Origin: Caproicibacter sp047833665
Lineage (GTDB): Bacteria > Bacillota > Clostridia > Oscillospirales > Acutalibacteraceae
NCBI GenBank assembly: GCA_047833665.1
Contig: CP181261.1
Span: 1,798,001-1,862,000 of the forward strand
Direction: 5' to 3'
Length of the DNA: 64,000 nt
Shown: in pieces, positions 34,468 to 43,927 of the stretch
How positions within the stretch are numbered: position 1 is the stretch's first letter
Layout: each line of letters begins with the position of its first letter
Position numbers and translations under genes: made by a program
Notes under the pieces: generated by a model
Databases searched by the model: none
What the model was told of the DNA's origin: nothing
Seen by the model: only the letters and a program-made list of their open reading frames with translations

Positions 34468-34728
34468 TTATTTTTGGAAGGAAGCGCAGTTAACACCTTC
34501 CTGCTTTGCCAGCTTCAACAGATAGCGATACCGTGATCTCAGTTCTTCCCGCTGATAGATACAGGCGTCAATAAGATTTTCATCGGACTCGAGCTGAAAC
34601 CAGCATTCGTTATAAGCTAACTGACGAGACACATCGCGAATAGCATCAATAATCTGCTGCCGGTTTATGTCATTTTGTGCCTCTTCACAGTTTGTGGTGC
34701 GCTGCAAAAGTTTTAATACAGATTCCAT
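34468..34728 (-). CDS. DUF2508 (YaaL-like) small protein
   Basis: An 86-residue, mostly helical acidic protein (MESVLKLLQRTTNCEEAQND...), with AYNECWFQLESDENLIDACIYQREEL typical of DUF2508/YaaL. It lies 17 bp before bofA, the conserved arrangement. Function unknown in the family. The usual upstream partner recR is absent here; the gene upstream is rnr, about 90 bp away in the same direction. Confidence 0.8.
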   Translation of the reverse strand: MESVLKLLQRTTNCEEAQNDINRQQIIDAIRDVSRQLAYNECWFQLESDENLIDACIYQREELRSRYRYLLKLAKQEGVNCASFQK

Positions 34729-34821
34729 ACTGACAATTCCGCCTTCCGAATTATATCTATGTCAGTAGGATGGGCATTTATTCCATTTATTATGCAGTGT
34801 TTGGAAAAACAAAAGGAAAAA

Positions 34822-36927
34822 TTATTCTGAATGTTCTGCCGGAATAAAATCAATCCGCCCGCTTGCCACATCAGCAGCCACGACTTGGATGCGTATCGGC
34901 TGGCCTATGGTTAATTTCTTGCCGGAGTTACGGTCAATTTGTGTCATCATACCATCAAATTGATAATGAGCATCTTTGAAACTGTCCATCGGTACAAATC
35001 CTTCCACAGTATTTGCAAGCTCTACAAAAATCCCCCTCGGAGTCACGCCGCTAATGACGCCGTCATAAACTTCACCGATATGTTGGCTGATATATTCGGC
35101 CATATAGCAGTCTTCAGCGTCCCGTTCTGCAGCCATGGCACGGACTTCAGCGTTAGAGGAAGCTTTCGCTGCGTTGACTGCAAAATCCTGATATCTGTTA
35201 ATCTTTCCTTTATCCTTTTCGGTCAGCAGCGTCGTCAATATACGATGAATCGCAAGGTCCGGATATCTGCGGATTGGTGAGGTAAAATGGCAATAATCCT
35301 CTAAGGCAAGTCCAAAATGTCCAATTGGCTGAGCCGCATATCTTGCCTTTGCCATTGTGCGCAGCAGCTGATGTGAAATAACTTTTTGAATTGGTGTGCC
35401 GGCGGCTTGCTCTAAAATTGCTGCAAAATCAGCGGCTGAAAGCGGTCCTTTTTTCTTTAATGTGTGTGAGTTTAAACCGGCTGCATCAACAAGCTGAATC
35501 AATGTTTGGACACGCTCCGGGTCCGGCTGCTCATGAACTCGATATACAAATGGGATGCCTTTTTCTTTTGCCAACTTAGCCGCAGCTTGATTGGCGGTAA
35601 TCATCAGCTGTTCAATCATCTGTTCCGCTTCTCCGCTTTTTCGTGGCCGAACATCCACACACACTCCATTTTCATTTAAGGTAAACTCGGATTCTGTACT
35701 TTCAATATCAAAGGAACCGTTTTCCCCGGAACGCTTTTTCAAGATTTCAGCAAGCTCCCTTGCCGCATTCAGAGAACGAATGACGGGATGATACTTCTTT
35801 TTTAGTTCTCGGTCTGCTTTCCCTGAAAAAATCTGGTTCACTTCGGAATAGACACCACGTACGCGGGAGCGAATCACACTTTTGCGAAATTTATATGATA
35901 AAATTTCTCCTTGTCGGTTAAGTTCTATGATTGCGGAAAAGGTCAGTTTATCCTCTCCTGCGTTTAACGAACAGACACCATTGGAAAGTTCTTCCGGCAG
36001 CATTGGGACAACGCGGTCAGCAAAATACACCGATGTTCCGCGTTCGAATGCTTCTTTATCTAAAGCCCCACCTTCGCGCACATAGTGGGACACATCCGCA
36101 ATATGAACACCCAGACGATATCCTTTTCTCGTCCTGCTGACGGAGATAGCATCGTCCAAATCTTTGGCACTTTCTCCATCAATGGTGCAGATGGCAAGTT
36201 TCCGAAGGTCCAGCCGTCCTTTCAGATCTGATTCGGAAAGCCGGTGCTGAGAAACCTTTTTTGCCTCTTCCAAAGTTTCCTTTTTAAATTTAGTGCGAAT
36301 ACCATATTGGTCTAGAATTGCATCGGCACATATTTTCGCACTGTTTGACTTTCCGTAAATTTTGACAATTTCAGCCTGCAATTCAGATGAATTTTTTGCC
36401 CGGCTGATTCTTGCTTGTACTTTATCTCCGTCTTTGCCTTTTCTCAGTGATTTCCGAACAACTCGGATTGGATACCGAATGGCATCATCGGGTATCATTT
36501 CACAAAAACCGCGCCCTTTGTGCAGTGTTCCGGTAATGACACGGCTGCCTTTCTCAGAAATAGAGTCTACTTCCGCGCTAGGGCCTTTCGGACTCTGCCG
36601 AATTCGGTAAAGCTGCACTTTATCTTTCAGAAAAGCATTCTTTAAATGGTCTGCATGGATAAAAATATCATCTCCGCCGCTGTCCGGACGGGCAAAAGCA
36701 AAGCCTTTGGATAACGACACAATTGTGGCGCCGATAGTCGACTTCCCCTTTGTTTTTCGTATTCTGCGCCCTCTGCTGATGGAAATTCTGCCCTCCCTTT
36801 GCAATTCGTTCAGGGCCTTATAATAGTCGTTTTTGTTCAATTTTAACCGCTTCCGCAAATTACGCGATGAAATGCTCTGTGGTATCTTATTTAAACATTT
36901 TAATATTTTTTCCTTTGCTTCTTCCAA
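34822..36927 (-). CDS. rnr: Ribonuclease R
   Basis: A 701-residue 3'-5' exoribonuclease. N-terminal winged helix (about 1-60), two cold-shock-like OB folds (about 65-215), catalytic RNB domain with CTIDGESAKDLDDAISV (aspartates near 255-263), GVHIADVSHYV and VYRVHEQPDP, then an S1 domain (about 615-695, IGEVYDGVISGVTPRGIFVEL). It degrades structured RNA and works with tmRNA quality control. It lies downstream of secG as in many Firmicutes; smpB is not in this window. GGAGGAAGT precedes the ATG. Confidence 0.95.
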   Translation of the reverse strand: MEEAKEKILKCLNKIPQSISSRNLRKRLKLNKNDYYKALNELQREGRISISRGRRIRKTKGKSTIGATIVSLSKGFAFARPDSGGDDIFIHADHLKNAFLKDKVQLYRIRQSPKGPSAEVDSISEKGSRVITGTLHKGRGFCEMIPDDAIRYPIRVVRKSLRKGKDGDKVQARISRAKNSSELQAEIVKIYGKSNSAKICADAILDQYGIRTKFKKETLEEAKKVSQHRLSESDLKGRLDLRKLAICTIDGESAKDLDDAISVSRTRKGYRLGVHIADVSHYVREGGALDKEAFERGTSVYFADRVVPMLPEELSNGVCSLNAGEDKLTFSAIIELNRQGEILSYKFRKSVIRSRVRGVYSEVNQIFSGKADRELKKKYHPVIRSLNAARELAEILKKRSGENGSFDIESTESEFTLNENGVCVDVRPRKSGEAEQMIEQLMITANQAAAKLAKEKGIPFVYRVHEQPDPERVQTLIQLVDAAGLNSHTLKKKGPLSAADFAAILEQAAGTPIQKVISHQLLRTMAKARYAAQPIGHFGLALEDYCHFTSPIRRYPDLAIHRILTTLLTEKDKGKINRYQDFAVNAAKASSNAEVRAMAAERDAEDCYMAEYISQHIGEVYDGVISGVTPRGIFVELANTVEGFVPMDSFKDAHYQFDGMMTQIDRNSGKKLTIGQPIRIQVVAADVASGRIDFIPAEHSE

Positions 36928-37130
36928 TTTACTTCCTCCGGTCTAAAATGATAGAATGAATAACCGTTTACAGAAATCAATCTAGTTTATACAGGCAAAA
37001 TAGCATCATTTTCCATTAATCGTAAGGTAAATAAGCCTTAACAATAGATTTCCCAAACAAATGAAATTTTAACAATAATGCGGTATTTGTGTCCATACAC
37101 TGTGATTTAAATACATGTGAAATGAGAAAT

Positions 37131-37153
37131 GCCCCGCTTTTGCCAAGCGGGGC
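37131..37153 (-). terminator. Terminator between secG and rnr
   Basis: GCCCCGCTT (37131-37139) pairs with AAGCGGGGC (37145-37153). The minus-strand tail is ATTTCTCATTT, so termination may be partial and could allow rnr readthrough. Confidence 0.55.
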
Positions 37154-37169
37154 GAAAACAAACTTTTAT

Positions 37170-37418
37170 TCAAGCTCCAAAAAACAGATATGCGTTAATA
37201 ATGATAACCAGCAAGAAGAAACCTACTGCAATGATTTTTGTCCAGCGAGCCAAAAAAGCATCCACAGAACGAGCCTTATTTTTCGACAAAAAAGTATCCG
37301 CGCCGCCTCTAATCACACCGACGTTTTGCTCATGACCTTCCTGCAACAGCACCACAATCGTTATTCCAATGGAAAACAGCATCAGTATGATTCCTAATAT
37401 AATTTCACCGGCTGACAT
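37170..37418 (-). CDS. secG: Preprotein translocase subunit SecG
   Basis: An 82-residue protein with two membrane helices (about 5-25 and 60-80) and the loop LLQEGHEQNVGVIRGGADTF characteristic of SecG. It assists SecYEG-mediated protein export. ATG 37418 follows GGAGGTATTTT. A TTGCAA/TAACAT promoter with a 17-bp spacer may lie about 75 bp upstream. It precedes rnr, a conserved neighbourhood. Confidence 0.93.
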   Translation of the reverse strand: MSAGEIILGIILMLFSIGITIVVLLQEGHEQNVGVIRGGADTFLSKNKARSVDAFLARWTKIIAVGFFLLVIIINAYLFFGA

Positions 37419-37630
37419 AAAATACCTCCAAAATCTTCACAAATCTTTTTATATCATGTTAACACAAACAGTACCCGTTTGCAAGAGCATTATCCGATAG
37501 ATTTCGCAGAGATTTGTAGGACTACAATACATATTGGACAGTTGAGAAAAAATAAAAACAGAAATGGACACATCGGTTAAAATAAAGCTACGCAAACCAA
37601 ATCATACCGAAAGGAAGTGCCCATTTCTGC

Positions 37631-38221
37631 ATGAATAGTGTAACACAAGACATGAAGTTTAGGCAATCCCTAATGATCTATGCTCAAAAGTACGGTGTTA
37701 GCCGTGCAAGCCGAAAATACAACAAAAGCCGTTCCTTTATCTATTTCTGGATGGCCCGGTATGACGGTACATTAGAATCGTTGGCTTGCCGGTCTAGGAG
37801 GCCTCACAGTCATCCAAACCAGCATACACCTGCCGAGTTAAAGCTGATTCGCAACATGCGGCGCAGAAATCCCGACCTCGGTATGATTGAACTATGGTCT
37901 CGGTTAAAAAAGCGGGGATACACACGATGTCCGGAAAGTCTGTTCCGTGTAATGCGCCGAATGGGAATGTTTCCAGAATCAAAACCAAAGAAAAAATATC
38001 AGCCAAAGCCATATGAGCAAATGACATATCCCGGAGAGCGCATTCAAATGCTGACGCTCTTCGAGGCCACTGCCGCTAAACTTCATATCCGGCACAAGTT
38101 AATTCGTCCTTATACCCCTAGGCACAACGGGAAAGTGGAACGCAGTCATAATATGTTTGACAAACCTACAAACTCATCATTTTTTCTTTTTTATTGCATC
38201 TACATTCATGCACAATTATAA
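37631..38221 (+). pseudogene. IS481/IS3-type transposase with internal deletion
   Basis: The frame keeps the N-terminal helix-turn-helix (YAQKYGVSRASRKYNKSRSFIYFWMARYDGT) and linker up to TYPGERIQM (about residue 136). It then jumps to LHIRHKLIRPYTPRHNGKVERSH, the last part of the catalytic core. The region that should hold the first two catalytic acids is gone, about 100 residues shorter than full-length relatives. The C-terminus also diverges after VERSHN. The remnant cannot be an active transposase, although it could still bind DNA. RBS AAGGAAG precedes it. Confidence 0.8.
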
Positions 38222-38259
38222 TGAAAGAGTAAAAGAAATCGTTGGAGGCATGGCGAATT

Positions 38260-39132
38260 TTGGGGAACGAAGAATTCAGACGGTCATTCCGCGATCCTTT
38301 TCATAATAGCTTGGGACTTGCGGTTTACAGCTGCGGAGTACAGCGGTGCGCTGCCCGCCACTCTTGGGGGCCCGCAGTTCGTGATCATTACCTCATACAC
38401 TACATTCTCTCCGGGCACGGAGTGTTCTGTTGTGCGGGAAAACAGCATCGGCTTTCCACCGGAGATGGCTTTTTGGTGGTTCCATCGCAGCTTGTGTCCT
38501 ATACTGCAGATGATAAAGATCCTTGGACCTATTGTTGGGTTGGCTTTAACGGAAGCGATGCAAAGCGTTTGATGGATCAGACGGGCCTTTTGAACCGCGA
38601 ACCGGTTTTCCATTACAGCGAAGATAACCGTCTGGAACGCCTGTTGACGGATATATGCAACGCATCCGGTTCCAGCCCCAGTGAAGAAGCCCGCATGGAA
38701 GCTGGATTACTTCTTTTTTTAGCGGAACTAATCGATCAATTTGGAAAAAACTCTCCGGCGCAGGATCTTGGATATGAATATGTGAAAAAAGCAATTAAAT
38801 TTATCGATTACAATTATTCGCGCAATATTACTGTCAGCAGTATCGCCGCAAGTGCCGGCATCAGCCGCAGCCACTTATATCGCCTTTTTATGCAGTATAT
38901 TTCCATGCCGCCGAATGAATATCTCATGCGCTACCGAATTGGAAAAGCCGCAGAACTTCTGAAAAAAGGCGGCTTAACGGTCGGTGAAGTAGCTTATTCC
39001 ACGGGATTTTCGGATCAACTGTATTTTTCAAGGGTATTTCGGCGGTATATGGGTGTGCCGCCAAGCCGCTATATGATTGGCAAATATGCAGAAAATGGGA
39101 AGGAGAAACAATATGAGCGAGGCTACCGATAG
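38260..39132 (+). CDS. AraC family transcriptional regulator
   Basis: About 290 residues with an N-terminal cupin ligand domain (about 15-150: HYILSGHGVFCCAGKQHRLSTGDGFLVVP) and two C-terminal AraC helix-turn-helix units (about 185-285: ISRSHLYRLFMQYISMPPNEYL and VAYSTGFSDQLYFSRVFRRYMGVPP). Regulators of this type usually control sugar utilisation. The start is uncertain; TTG 38260 with GGAGG at 11 bp is preferred over TTG 38242. The 3' end overlaps the DUF1836 gene. No sugar genes are adjacent, so its target is unknown. Confidence 0.88.
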   Translation: MGNEEFRRSFRDPFHNSLGLAVYSCGVQRCAARHSWGPAVRDHYLIHYILSGHGVFCCAGKQHRLSTGDGFLVVPSQLVSYTADDKDPWTYCWVGFNGSDAKRLMDQTGLLNREPVFHYSEDNRLERLLTDICNASGSSPSEEARMEAGLLLFLAELIDQFGKNSPAQDLGYEYVKKAIKFIDYNYSRNITVSSIAASAGISRSHLYRLFMQYISMPPNEYLMRYRIGKAAELLKKGGLTVGEVAYSTGFSDQLYFSRVFRRYMGVPPSRYMIGKYAENGKEKQYERGYR

Positions 39133-39670
39133 GATACAAAAATGGATTGAGGAAATTGAAAAATCGAAACCTGTGGAATGGGATCGTTTGCCGGAAATTT
39201 ATCTTTACATGGATCAAGTGTTGACTTATATGAATAAACAGCTTCAGTTATATGCACGGGATGAGAACTCGAATTTGTTAACATCCAGCATGATTAACAA
39301 CTATGTAAAAGACGGTGTTCTTCCGCGCCCGGAACAAAAAAGATATTCTCGGGAACATCTTGCGATTTTAACCGTTATTTGTATGTTAAAGCAAGTTCTT
39401 TCCATTCAGGATATTTCCTCTCTGACAAAAAAGCTGCTGTTAAATGCCTCCCAAAGCGAAATGTACAACCGGTTCTGCAGTGCTCAAACCGCCGCAATGA
39501 AGGAGGTTTGCGACCGCATTCGGTCCACATCTCAGCAAAGCGAAGCGGATTTGACCAGACTTGCCATAGAGCTTTCCGTTGAAGCAAATGCGCGCCGAAC
39601 AGCCGCAGAGCGCATCTTAAGCGAGCTTGCAAAATCAGCAGAAAAGCAGCCGGATAAAAAGAAAAAATAA
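39113..39670 (+). CDS. DUF1836 domain protein, MerR-like DNA-binding
   Basis: A 185-residue protein (MSEATDRIQKWIEEIEKSKP...). The DUF1836 region (about 20-125) contains SSMINNYVKDGVLPRPEQKRYSREHLAILTVI, which resembles a MerR-type winged helix. A charged helical C-terminus ends in a lysine tail. ATG 39113 follows AAGGAG by 8 bp and overlaps the AraC gene, so the two are probably cotranscribed. Function unknown. Confidence 0.82.
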   Translation: MSEATDRIQKWIEEIEKSKPVEWDRLPEIYLYMDQVLTYMNKQLQLYARDENSNLLTSSMINNYVKDGVLPRPEQKRYSREHLAILTVICMLKQVLSIQDISSLTKKLLLNASQSEMYNRFCSAQTAAMKEVCDRIRSTSQQSEADLTRLAIELSVEANARRTAAERILSELAKSAEKQPDKKKK

Positions 39671-39688
39671 TACAAAAACTACACTGAT

Positions 39689-39769
39689 GGAATCCCCCTC
39701 CTGCTGTTTTTCGAACCATAATTGCTTTTTTACATAATATGATAATGTAACTTCGAAGGAGGGGGTTCC
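39689..39769 (+). promoter_or_regulatory. Leader hairpin able to mask the asnB ribosome site
   Basis: GGAATCCCCCTCCT (39689-39702) is complementary to AGGAGGGGGTTCC (39757-39769), which contains the Shine-Dalgarno sequence just before the asnB ATG. Inside it TTCGAA (39710-39715) can pair with TTCGAA (39752-39757), and TACAT with ATGTA. If transcription starts upstream, the ribosome site would be closed in this structure. No known riboswitch or T-box was recognised. Confidence 0.55.
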
Positions 39770-39771
39770 AT

Positions 39772-41625
39772 ATGTGTGGGATTGCAGGTTTTTGTAACTA
39801 CAATGAAGATTTTTCAGAAGAAGCCCCTTTTCTGGGCCAGCTCGCCCGGCGTATGGGAAATACGCTCAGGCACCGCGGCCCAAATGAAAAAGGGGTCTTC
39901 GTTTCCAATCATGCGGCATTTGCCCATCAACGGCTTACGGTCATAGATCCGGAAGGCGGAAAACAGCCGATGACGGCCTATGTGGGCGGATACCGGTACA
40001 CCATCGTATACAATGGAGAATTGTACAATGCAGACGAACTTCGCCGTGAACTTGAGGCGCTGGATTATATTTTTGAAACAACCAGCGACACAGAAGTTCT
40101 TTTAAAATGTTATATTCACTATGGCGAAGAATGTCCCAAAAAACTGAACGGAATTTTTGCGTTTGCCATTGATGATGAAAGAAATAACCGCTGTTTCCTT
40201 TGCCGCGATCGATTCGGCGTCAAGCCGCTTTTTTACACCATTGCCGGAGAACGATTGGTATTCGGGTCGGAGATCAAAGCGCTGTTCCAGTATCCCGGAA
40301 TCAACCCTGTTCTTGACCGGCAAGGTCTTTGCGAGGTTCTTGGAATTGGGCCGGCACGCACCGCCGGCATCGGCGTATTTAAGGATATCTATGAGATAAA
40401 GCCCGGATTTTTTGGGATTTTGAACCGTGATGGTTTTTCTTCAAAGCCATATTTCCAATTGGAAAGCTATGAACACACAGACAGCTATGAGGATACGGTC
40501 AAGCACGTGCGCTACCTTGTGGAAGATGCGGTTACCCGTCAGCTTGTTTCAGATGTGCCGCTGTGCACATTTCTCTCCGGCGGGTTGGATTCCAGCATCG
40601 TCACATCCATTGCCGCACAAAAATACAGAGATTTAGGGCGCACGCTTTCCACTTATTCTTTTGAATTCACAGGAAATGACCGATATTTTAAACCGACCGC
40701 ATTCCAGCCGGATTCCGACGATTCATGGGCAAAGAAAATGGCTCAATACTGCCAAACAAATCATACCGTATTAAAATGCGATAATTTAAGCCAAGCCGAC
40801 AAACTTTATGATGCCGTCGATGCAAAAGACATGCCGGGCATGGCGGACGTCGGTTCCTCCCTCCTTCACTTCTGCAGGCTGATTAAAAAGGAACATGTGG
40901 TAGCACTCAGCGGAGAATGTGCCGATGAAATCTTCGGCGGCTACCCATGGTTTCATAAAAAAGAAGCATTTGAAGGTCGCTGCTTCCCATGGTCACCCGA
41001 TCTATCCGTACGGACGGATTTATTAAAACCCGAAATCAATGACGCGCTGGACTTAAACAGCTATGTCAATCAGCGGTATGAAGAATCCATCGCTCAAGTG
41101 CCAAAACTCGAAGGCGAAAGTCCGTGGGAAGCAAGGCGCCGGGAAATTTCATACTTAAATATCAAATGGTTTATGAGCACCCTTCTGGACCGCAAAGACC
41201 GTATGAGCATGGCAAGTGGTTTGGAAGTTCGCGTGCCTTATGCGGACCATCGGATTGTGCAGTACGTATTTAACGCTCCATGGAGTTACAAATGCCCGGA
41301 CGGCGTAGTCAAGGGACTGCTTCGGGATGCCGCGCGTCCATGGCTGCCGGAAGATGTTAGGATGCGGCGTAAAAGTCCCTATCCAAAAACACACAATCCC
41401 GCCTATGAGCGGATTCTCCGCCGCAGATTGGATCTTGTCATGAAAGATGAAGAAGAGCCGCTTCATACGCTGGTCAATAAAGCAGCAGTAGAGCAACTGC
41501 TTAATGAAAAATCAGATTATGGGAAGCCATGGTTTGGGCAATTAATGGCAGGTCCGCAAATGATGGCATATTTGCTGCAGATTAATTACTGGCTGAAAAA
41601 ATACGAAATCGAAATCGAGCTTTGA
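39772..41625 (+). CDS. asnB: Asparagine synthase (glutamine-hydrolysing)
   Basis: A 617-residue class B synthetase. The N-terminal glutaminase begins MCGIAGF with the nucleophile Cys2 after Met removal, and has RHRGPNEKG and YNGELYNADELR. The C-terminal synthetase domain has the PP-loop LSGGLDSSIV (about 268-277) and ALSGECADEIFGGYPW. It makes asparagine from aspartate, glutamine and ATP, although some members amidate cell-wall or metabolite substrates. GGAGGGGG precedes the ATG and is potentially sequestered by the upstream complement. Confidence 0.94.
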   Translation: MCGIAGFCNYNEDFSEEAPFLGQLARRMGNTLRHRGPNEKGVFVSNHAAFAHQRLTVIDPEGGKQPMTAYVGGYRYTIVYNGELYNADELRRELEALDYIFETTSDTEVLLKCYIHYGEECPKKLNGIFAFAIDDERNNRCFLCRDRFGVKPLFYTIAGERLVFGSEIKALFQYPGINPVLDRQGLCEVLGIGPARTAGIGVFKDIYEIKPGFFGILNRDGFSSKPYFQLESYEHTDSYEDTVKHVRYLVEDAVTRQLVSDVPLCTFLSGGLDSSIVTSIAAQKYRDLGRTLSTYSFEFTGNDRYFKPTAFQPDSDDSWAKKMAQYCQTNHTVLKCDNLSQADKLYDAVDAKDMPGMADVGSSLLHFCRLIKKEHVVALSGECADEIFGGYPWFHKKEAFEGRCFPWSPDLSVRTDLLKPEINDALDLNSYVNQRYEESIAQVPKLEGESPWEARRREISYLNIKWFMSTLLDRKDRMSMASGLEVRVPYADHRIVQYVFNAPWSYKCPDGVVKGLLRDAARPWLPEDVRMRRKSPYPKTHNPAYERILRRRLDLVMKDEEEPLHTLVNKAAVEQLLNEKSDYGKPWFGQLMAGPQMMAYLLQINYWLKKYEIEIEL

Positions 41626-41648
41626 TTGAAACGACAAAAACCCCAGCC

Positions 41649-43154
41649 TGTCGAAAAAGTCCAGCGAAAGCTGGGCTTTTTGAATGTAAGATGGTAAAAT
41701 AGAAATGGGTGATGAAAGATGCTGGAACGAGGAAAAATGCACAGGAATGCAGTAGAATTTGTCAATATAGACCTATTGGTGCCGCAGGAGCATTTGTTGC
41801 GTAAGATTGATAAAGCGGTAAATTTGAGCCATATTTATGAGTTTGTAGAAGAATTATATTGTGAAGATAATGGCCGTCCCAGTGTGGACCCAGTAGTCCT
41901 ATTTAAGATAGTGCTAATCCAGCATCTATATGGAATTCCTTCGCTGCGTCGAACCATGCAGGAAATCGATATGAATATTGCTTATCGATGGTTTTTGGGA
42001 TATACGCTAAACGAAGAATTGCCGCATTTTTCTACTGTAAGTTATAATTTTAAACACCGGTTTACAGAGGAAACTGTAGAGAAGGTGTTTTCATGGATAT
42101 TGCAGGAAGCAAACCGCGCAGGGTATTTGGCACCGGAAGCAGTATTTGTGGATGGGACACATATCAAAGCAAACGCCAACATCAATAAGAAAATCAAAAA
42201 GGCGGTTCCTCAGGCGGCAAAGCGATACGCTTCAGAGTTGATGGAAGAAGTCAATGCAGATCGGAAAGAGCATGGAAAGAAGCCGTTTGACAGTACCCAA
42301 AAACCGCCGAAGGAAAAGGAAATAACTGTCTCCAAAACGGACCCGGAGAGCGGATTGTTCCAAAAGGGAGAACACAAGAAATGTTTTGCTTACGAAGCGC
42401 ATACGGCCTGCGACAAACACAATTTTGTACTAGGAGTTGAGGTAACTCCCGGAAATGTGCACGACAGTGTGGCATTCGATGCAGTCTATGACAAAGTGAC
42501 AAAACAGTTTCCTAAAATTGAGACAGTGGTGGCGGACGCTGCCTACAAAACACCGCATATCTGCAAACGGGTCTTTGATGACAAGCGAGTACTATCTACA
42601 GCATACAAAAGACCGATGACCAAAGCCGGCCATCTTCAATGGTGGAAATATGTATATGACGAATATTATGACTGTGTGCTATGCCCTGAATATCAAATTT
42701 TGCACTATGCAACAACCAATCGTGAAGGATACCGAGAATACAAAAGTAGAAGTTATATTTGCAAAAAATGTCCGTCCCGTTCCCGCTGCACAAACAGCAA
42801 AAGCTATACGAAAACTGTGACAAGGCATGTGTGGCAAAATTATGTAGAACTAGCGGAGGACATTCGGCATACTCCAAAATACAAAAAGCTTTATCAAAAG
42901 CGAAAAGAAACCATTGAACGTGTATTTGCTGATGCAAAAGAAAAGTATGGAATGCGATACACGCTCTACCGGGGCTTAACTCAAGTGACAAATTGGGTTA
43001 AGCTTAAGTTTGCTGCCATGAATCTCAAAAAGCTGGCAATGTGGAAGTGGAGGGATGGTCATCCTTCCTCTTTTGTCTGGATATTATATCGCTTTTTTCA
43101 TTCCTGCAAAAATAACCCATCCTTCGCTTGATGCGTTGGATGGGTTATTCGACA
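41649..43154. mobile_element. IS1182-family insertion sequence (ends approximate)
   Basis: It contains one intact transposase. Candidate ends are TGTCGAA (41649) and its complement TTCGACA (to 43154), with short hairpins just inside each end: CCAGC-GAAA-GCTGG with a T tail at the left, ACCCATCC and GGATGGGT at the right. These hairpins probably also stop transcription into or out of the element. No target duplication was established. Confidence 0.7.
41719..43131 (+). CDS. IS1182 family transposase
   Basis: A 470-residue DDE transposase with an N-terminal DUF772 domain (about 35-115). Catalytic candidates lie in AVFVDGTHIKANAN (about 139-152), TVVADAAYKTPHIC (about 270-283) and ERVFADAKEKYGMRYT (about 402-417). 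A cysteine-rich insertion (CVLCPEY...CKKCPSRSRC) is normal for the family. Full length and unbroken, so possibly active. Confidence 0.93.
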   Translation: MLERGKMHRNAVEFVNIDLLVPQEHLLRKIDKAVNLSHIYEFVEELYCEDNGRPSVDPVVLFKIVLIQHLYGIPSLRRTMQEIDMNIAYRWFLGYTLNEELPHFSTVSYNFKHRFTEETVEKVFSWILQEANRAGYLAPEAVFVDGTHIKANANINKKIKKAVPQAAKRYASELMEEVNADRKEHGKKPFDSTQKPPKEKEITVSKTDPESGLFQKGEHKKCFAYEAHTACDKHNFVLGVEVTPGNVHDSVAFDAVYDKVTKQFPKIETVVADAAYKTPHICKRVFDDKRVLSTAYKRPMTKAGHLQWWKYVYDEYYDCVLCPEYQILHYATTNREGYREYKSRSYICKKCPSRSRCTNSKSYTKTVTRHVWQNYVELAEDIRHTPKYKKLYQKRKETIERVFADAKEKYGMRYTLYRGLTQVTNWVKLKFAAMNLKKLAMWKWRDGHPSSFVWILYRFFHSCKNNPSFA

Positions 43155-43209
43155 ATCTGACCCGATCAGACATTGTGCCTGATCGGGTTTTGCATGGGGA
43201 GAAACAATA

Positions 43210-43890
43210 TTATGTTACAGTAGAAGAAACCGAGGATGAAACCAAAGCCCCGGAATCATCAAACGTATATGTCACGCCGTCAATGGTGCGAGATGTACTT
43301 ACAACATATTGTCCGTTTTCATAATAGAACTGTTTCCCATCAAACGTTACAAATCCAGTTTCCGGATAAGTAATCTGCGGAAGCTTAAACCATTGCGTCC
43401 AATGATATTTGCCGCCTATTACATCCTCATACTTGATATTAACACCGGAGCAGCGGTTATCTACCGCTTTATTTGAGCCAACATAAACACCAACATGACC
43501 GGGACTGTATAAAATCAAACCGTGGATACGCGGAAGTGAAGAGGGATCGGAAAGATTGATGGTTCCCTTTTCCGTAGCCGAAGCTAACATCATTCTGGAA
43601 CTGCCCGCAACAGGAATCAAATTCGGCACAGGGTCATAGGCATCGCCCCACCACCACAGATAAGATTTGATCAAACCAGAACAATCCGTGGAACGAACAC
43701 CGTTTATATATTGACCGTATCTGCCATAATGATACTGCCATCCTTCTCGATAAGCTTTCATGGCATGCTCCGACAATCCAACACCGGTTTTCGTCTCTAC
43801 TGCCGAAGCAGGAACCATTTGAAACGCTAATATTCCACACAACAATACACTAACTGCAAGCGCAAAAAACAGCTTCCGCCGGCGTTCCAT
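43210..43890 (-). CDS. Secreted NlpC/P60-type cell-wall hydrolase
   Basis: A 226-residue protein. The signal peptide ends near VPASAVE (about 29-31). The cysteine peptidase core has STDCSGLI (catalytic Cys near 69), PGHVGVYVG (catalytic His near 129) and a polar third residue region downstream. The C-terminal 55 residues resemble a cell-wall-binding repeat (GFVTFDGKQFYYENGQYV, then YTFDDSGALV). It should cleave peptidoglycan stem peptides outside the cell. A WalR-like box overlaps its promoter, consistent with cell-wall homeostasis control. GGGAGG precedes the ATG. Confidence 0.87.
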   Translation of the reverse strand: MERRRKLFFALAVSVLLCGILAFQMVPASAVETKTGVGLSEHAMKAYREGWQYHYGRYGQYINGVRSTDCSGLIKSYLWWWGDAYDPVPNLIPVAGSSRMMLASATEKGTINLSDPSSLPRIHGLILYSPGHVGVYVGSNKAVDNRCSGVNIKYEDVIGGKYHWTQWFKLPQITYPETGFVTFDGKQFYYENGQYVVSTSRTIDGVTYTFDDSGALVSSSVSSTVT

Positions 43891-43927
43891 GGCACATCCT
43901 CCCCTTGATTACGAAGATTTAACAATT

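Noticed and set aside
37513..38171. Inverted TTTGTAGG pair as IS481 ends
   Set aside because: Only 8 bp match, and the element is degraded at the right, so the boundary is not supported.
41661..41681. Terminator for asnB
   Set aside because: The hairpin lies inside the putative IS1182 left end, so it is probably part of the element, though it may still stop asnB transcripts.
43055..43324. Plus-strand frame after the IS1182 transposase
   Set aside because: It overlaps the transposase and the NlpC/P60 gene on the other strand and resembles no protein.
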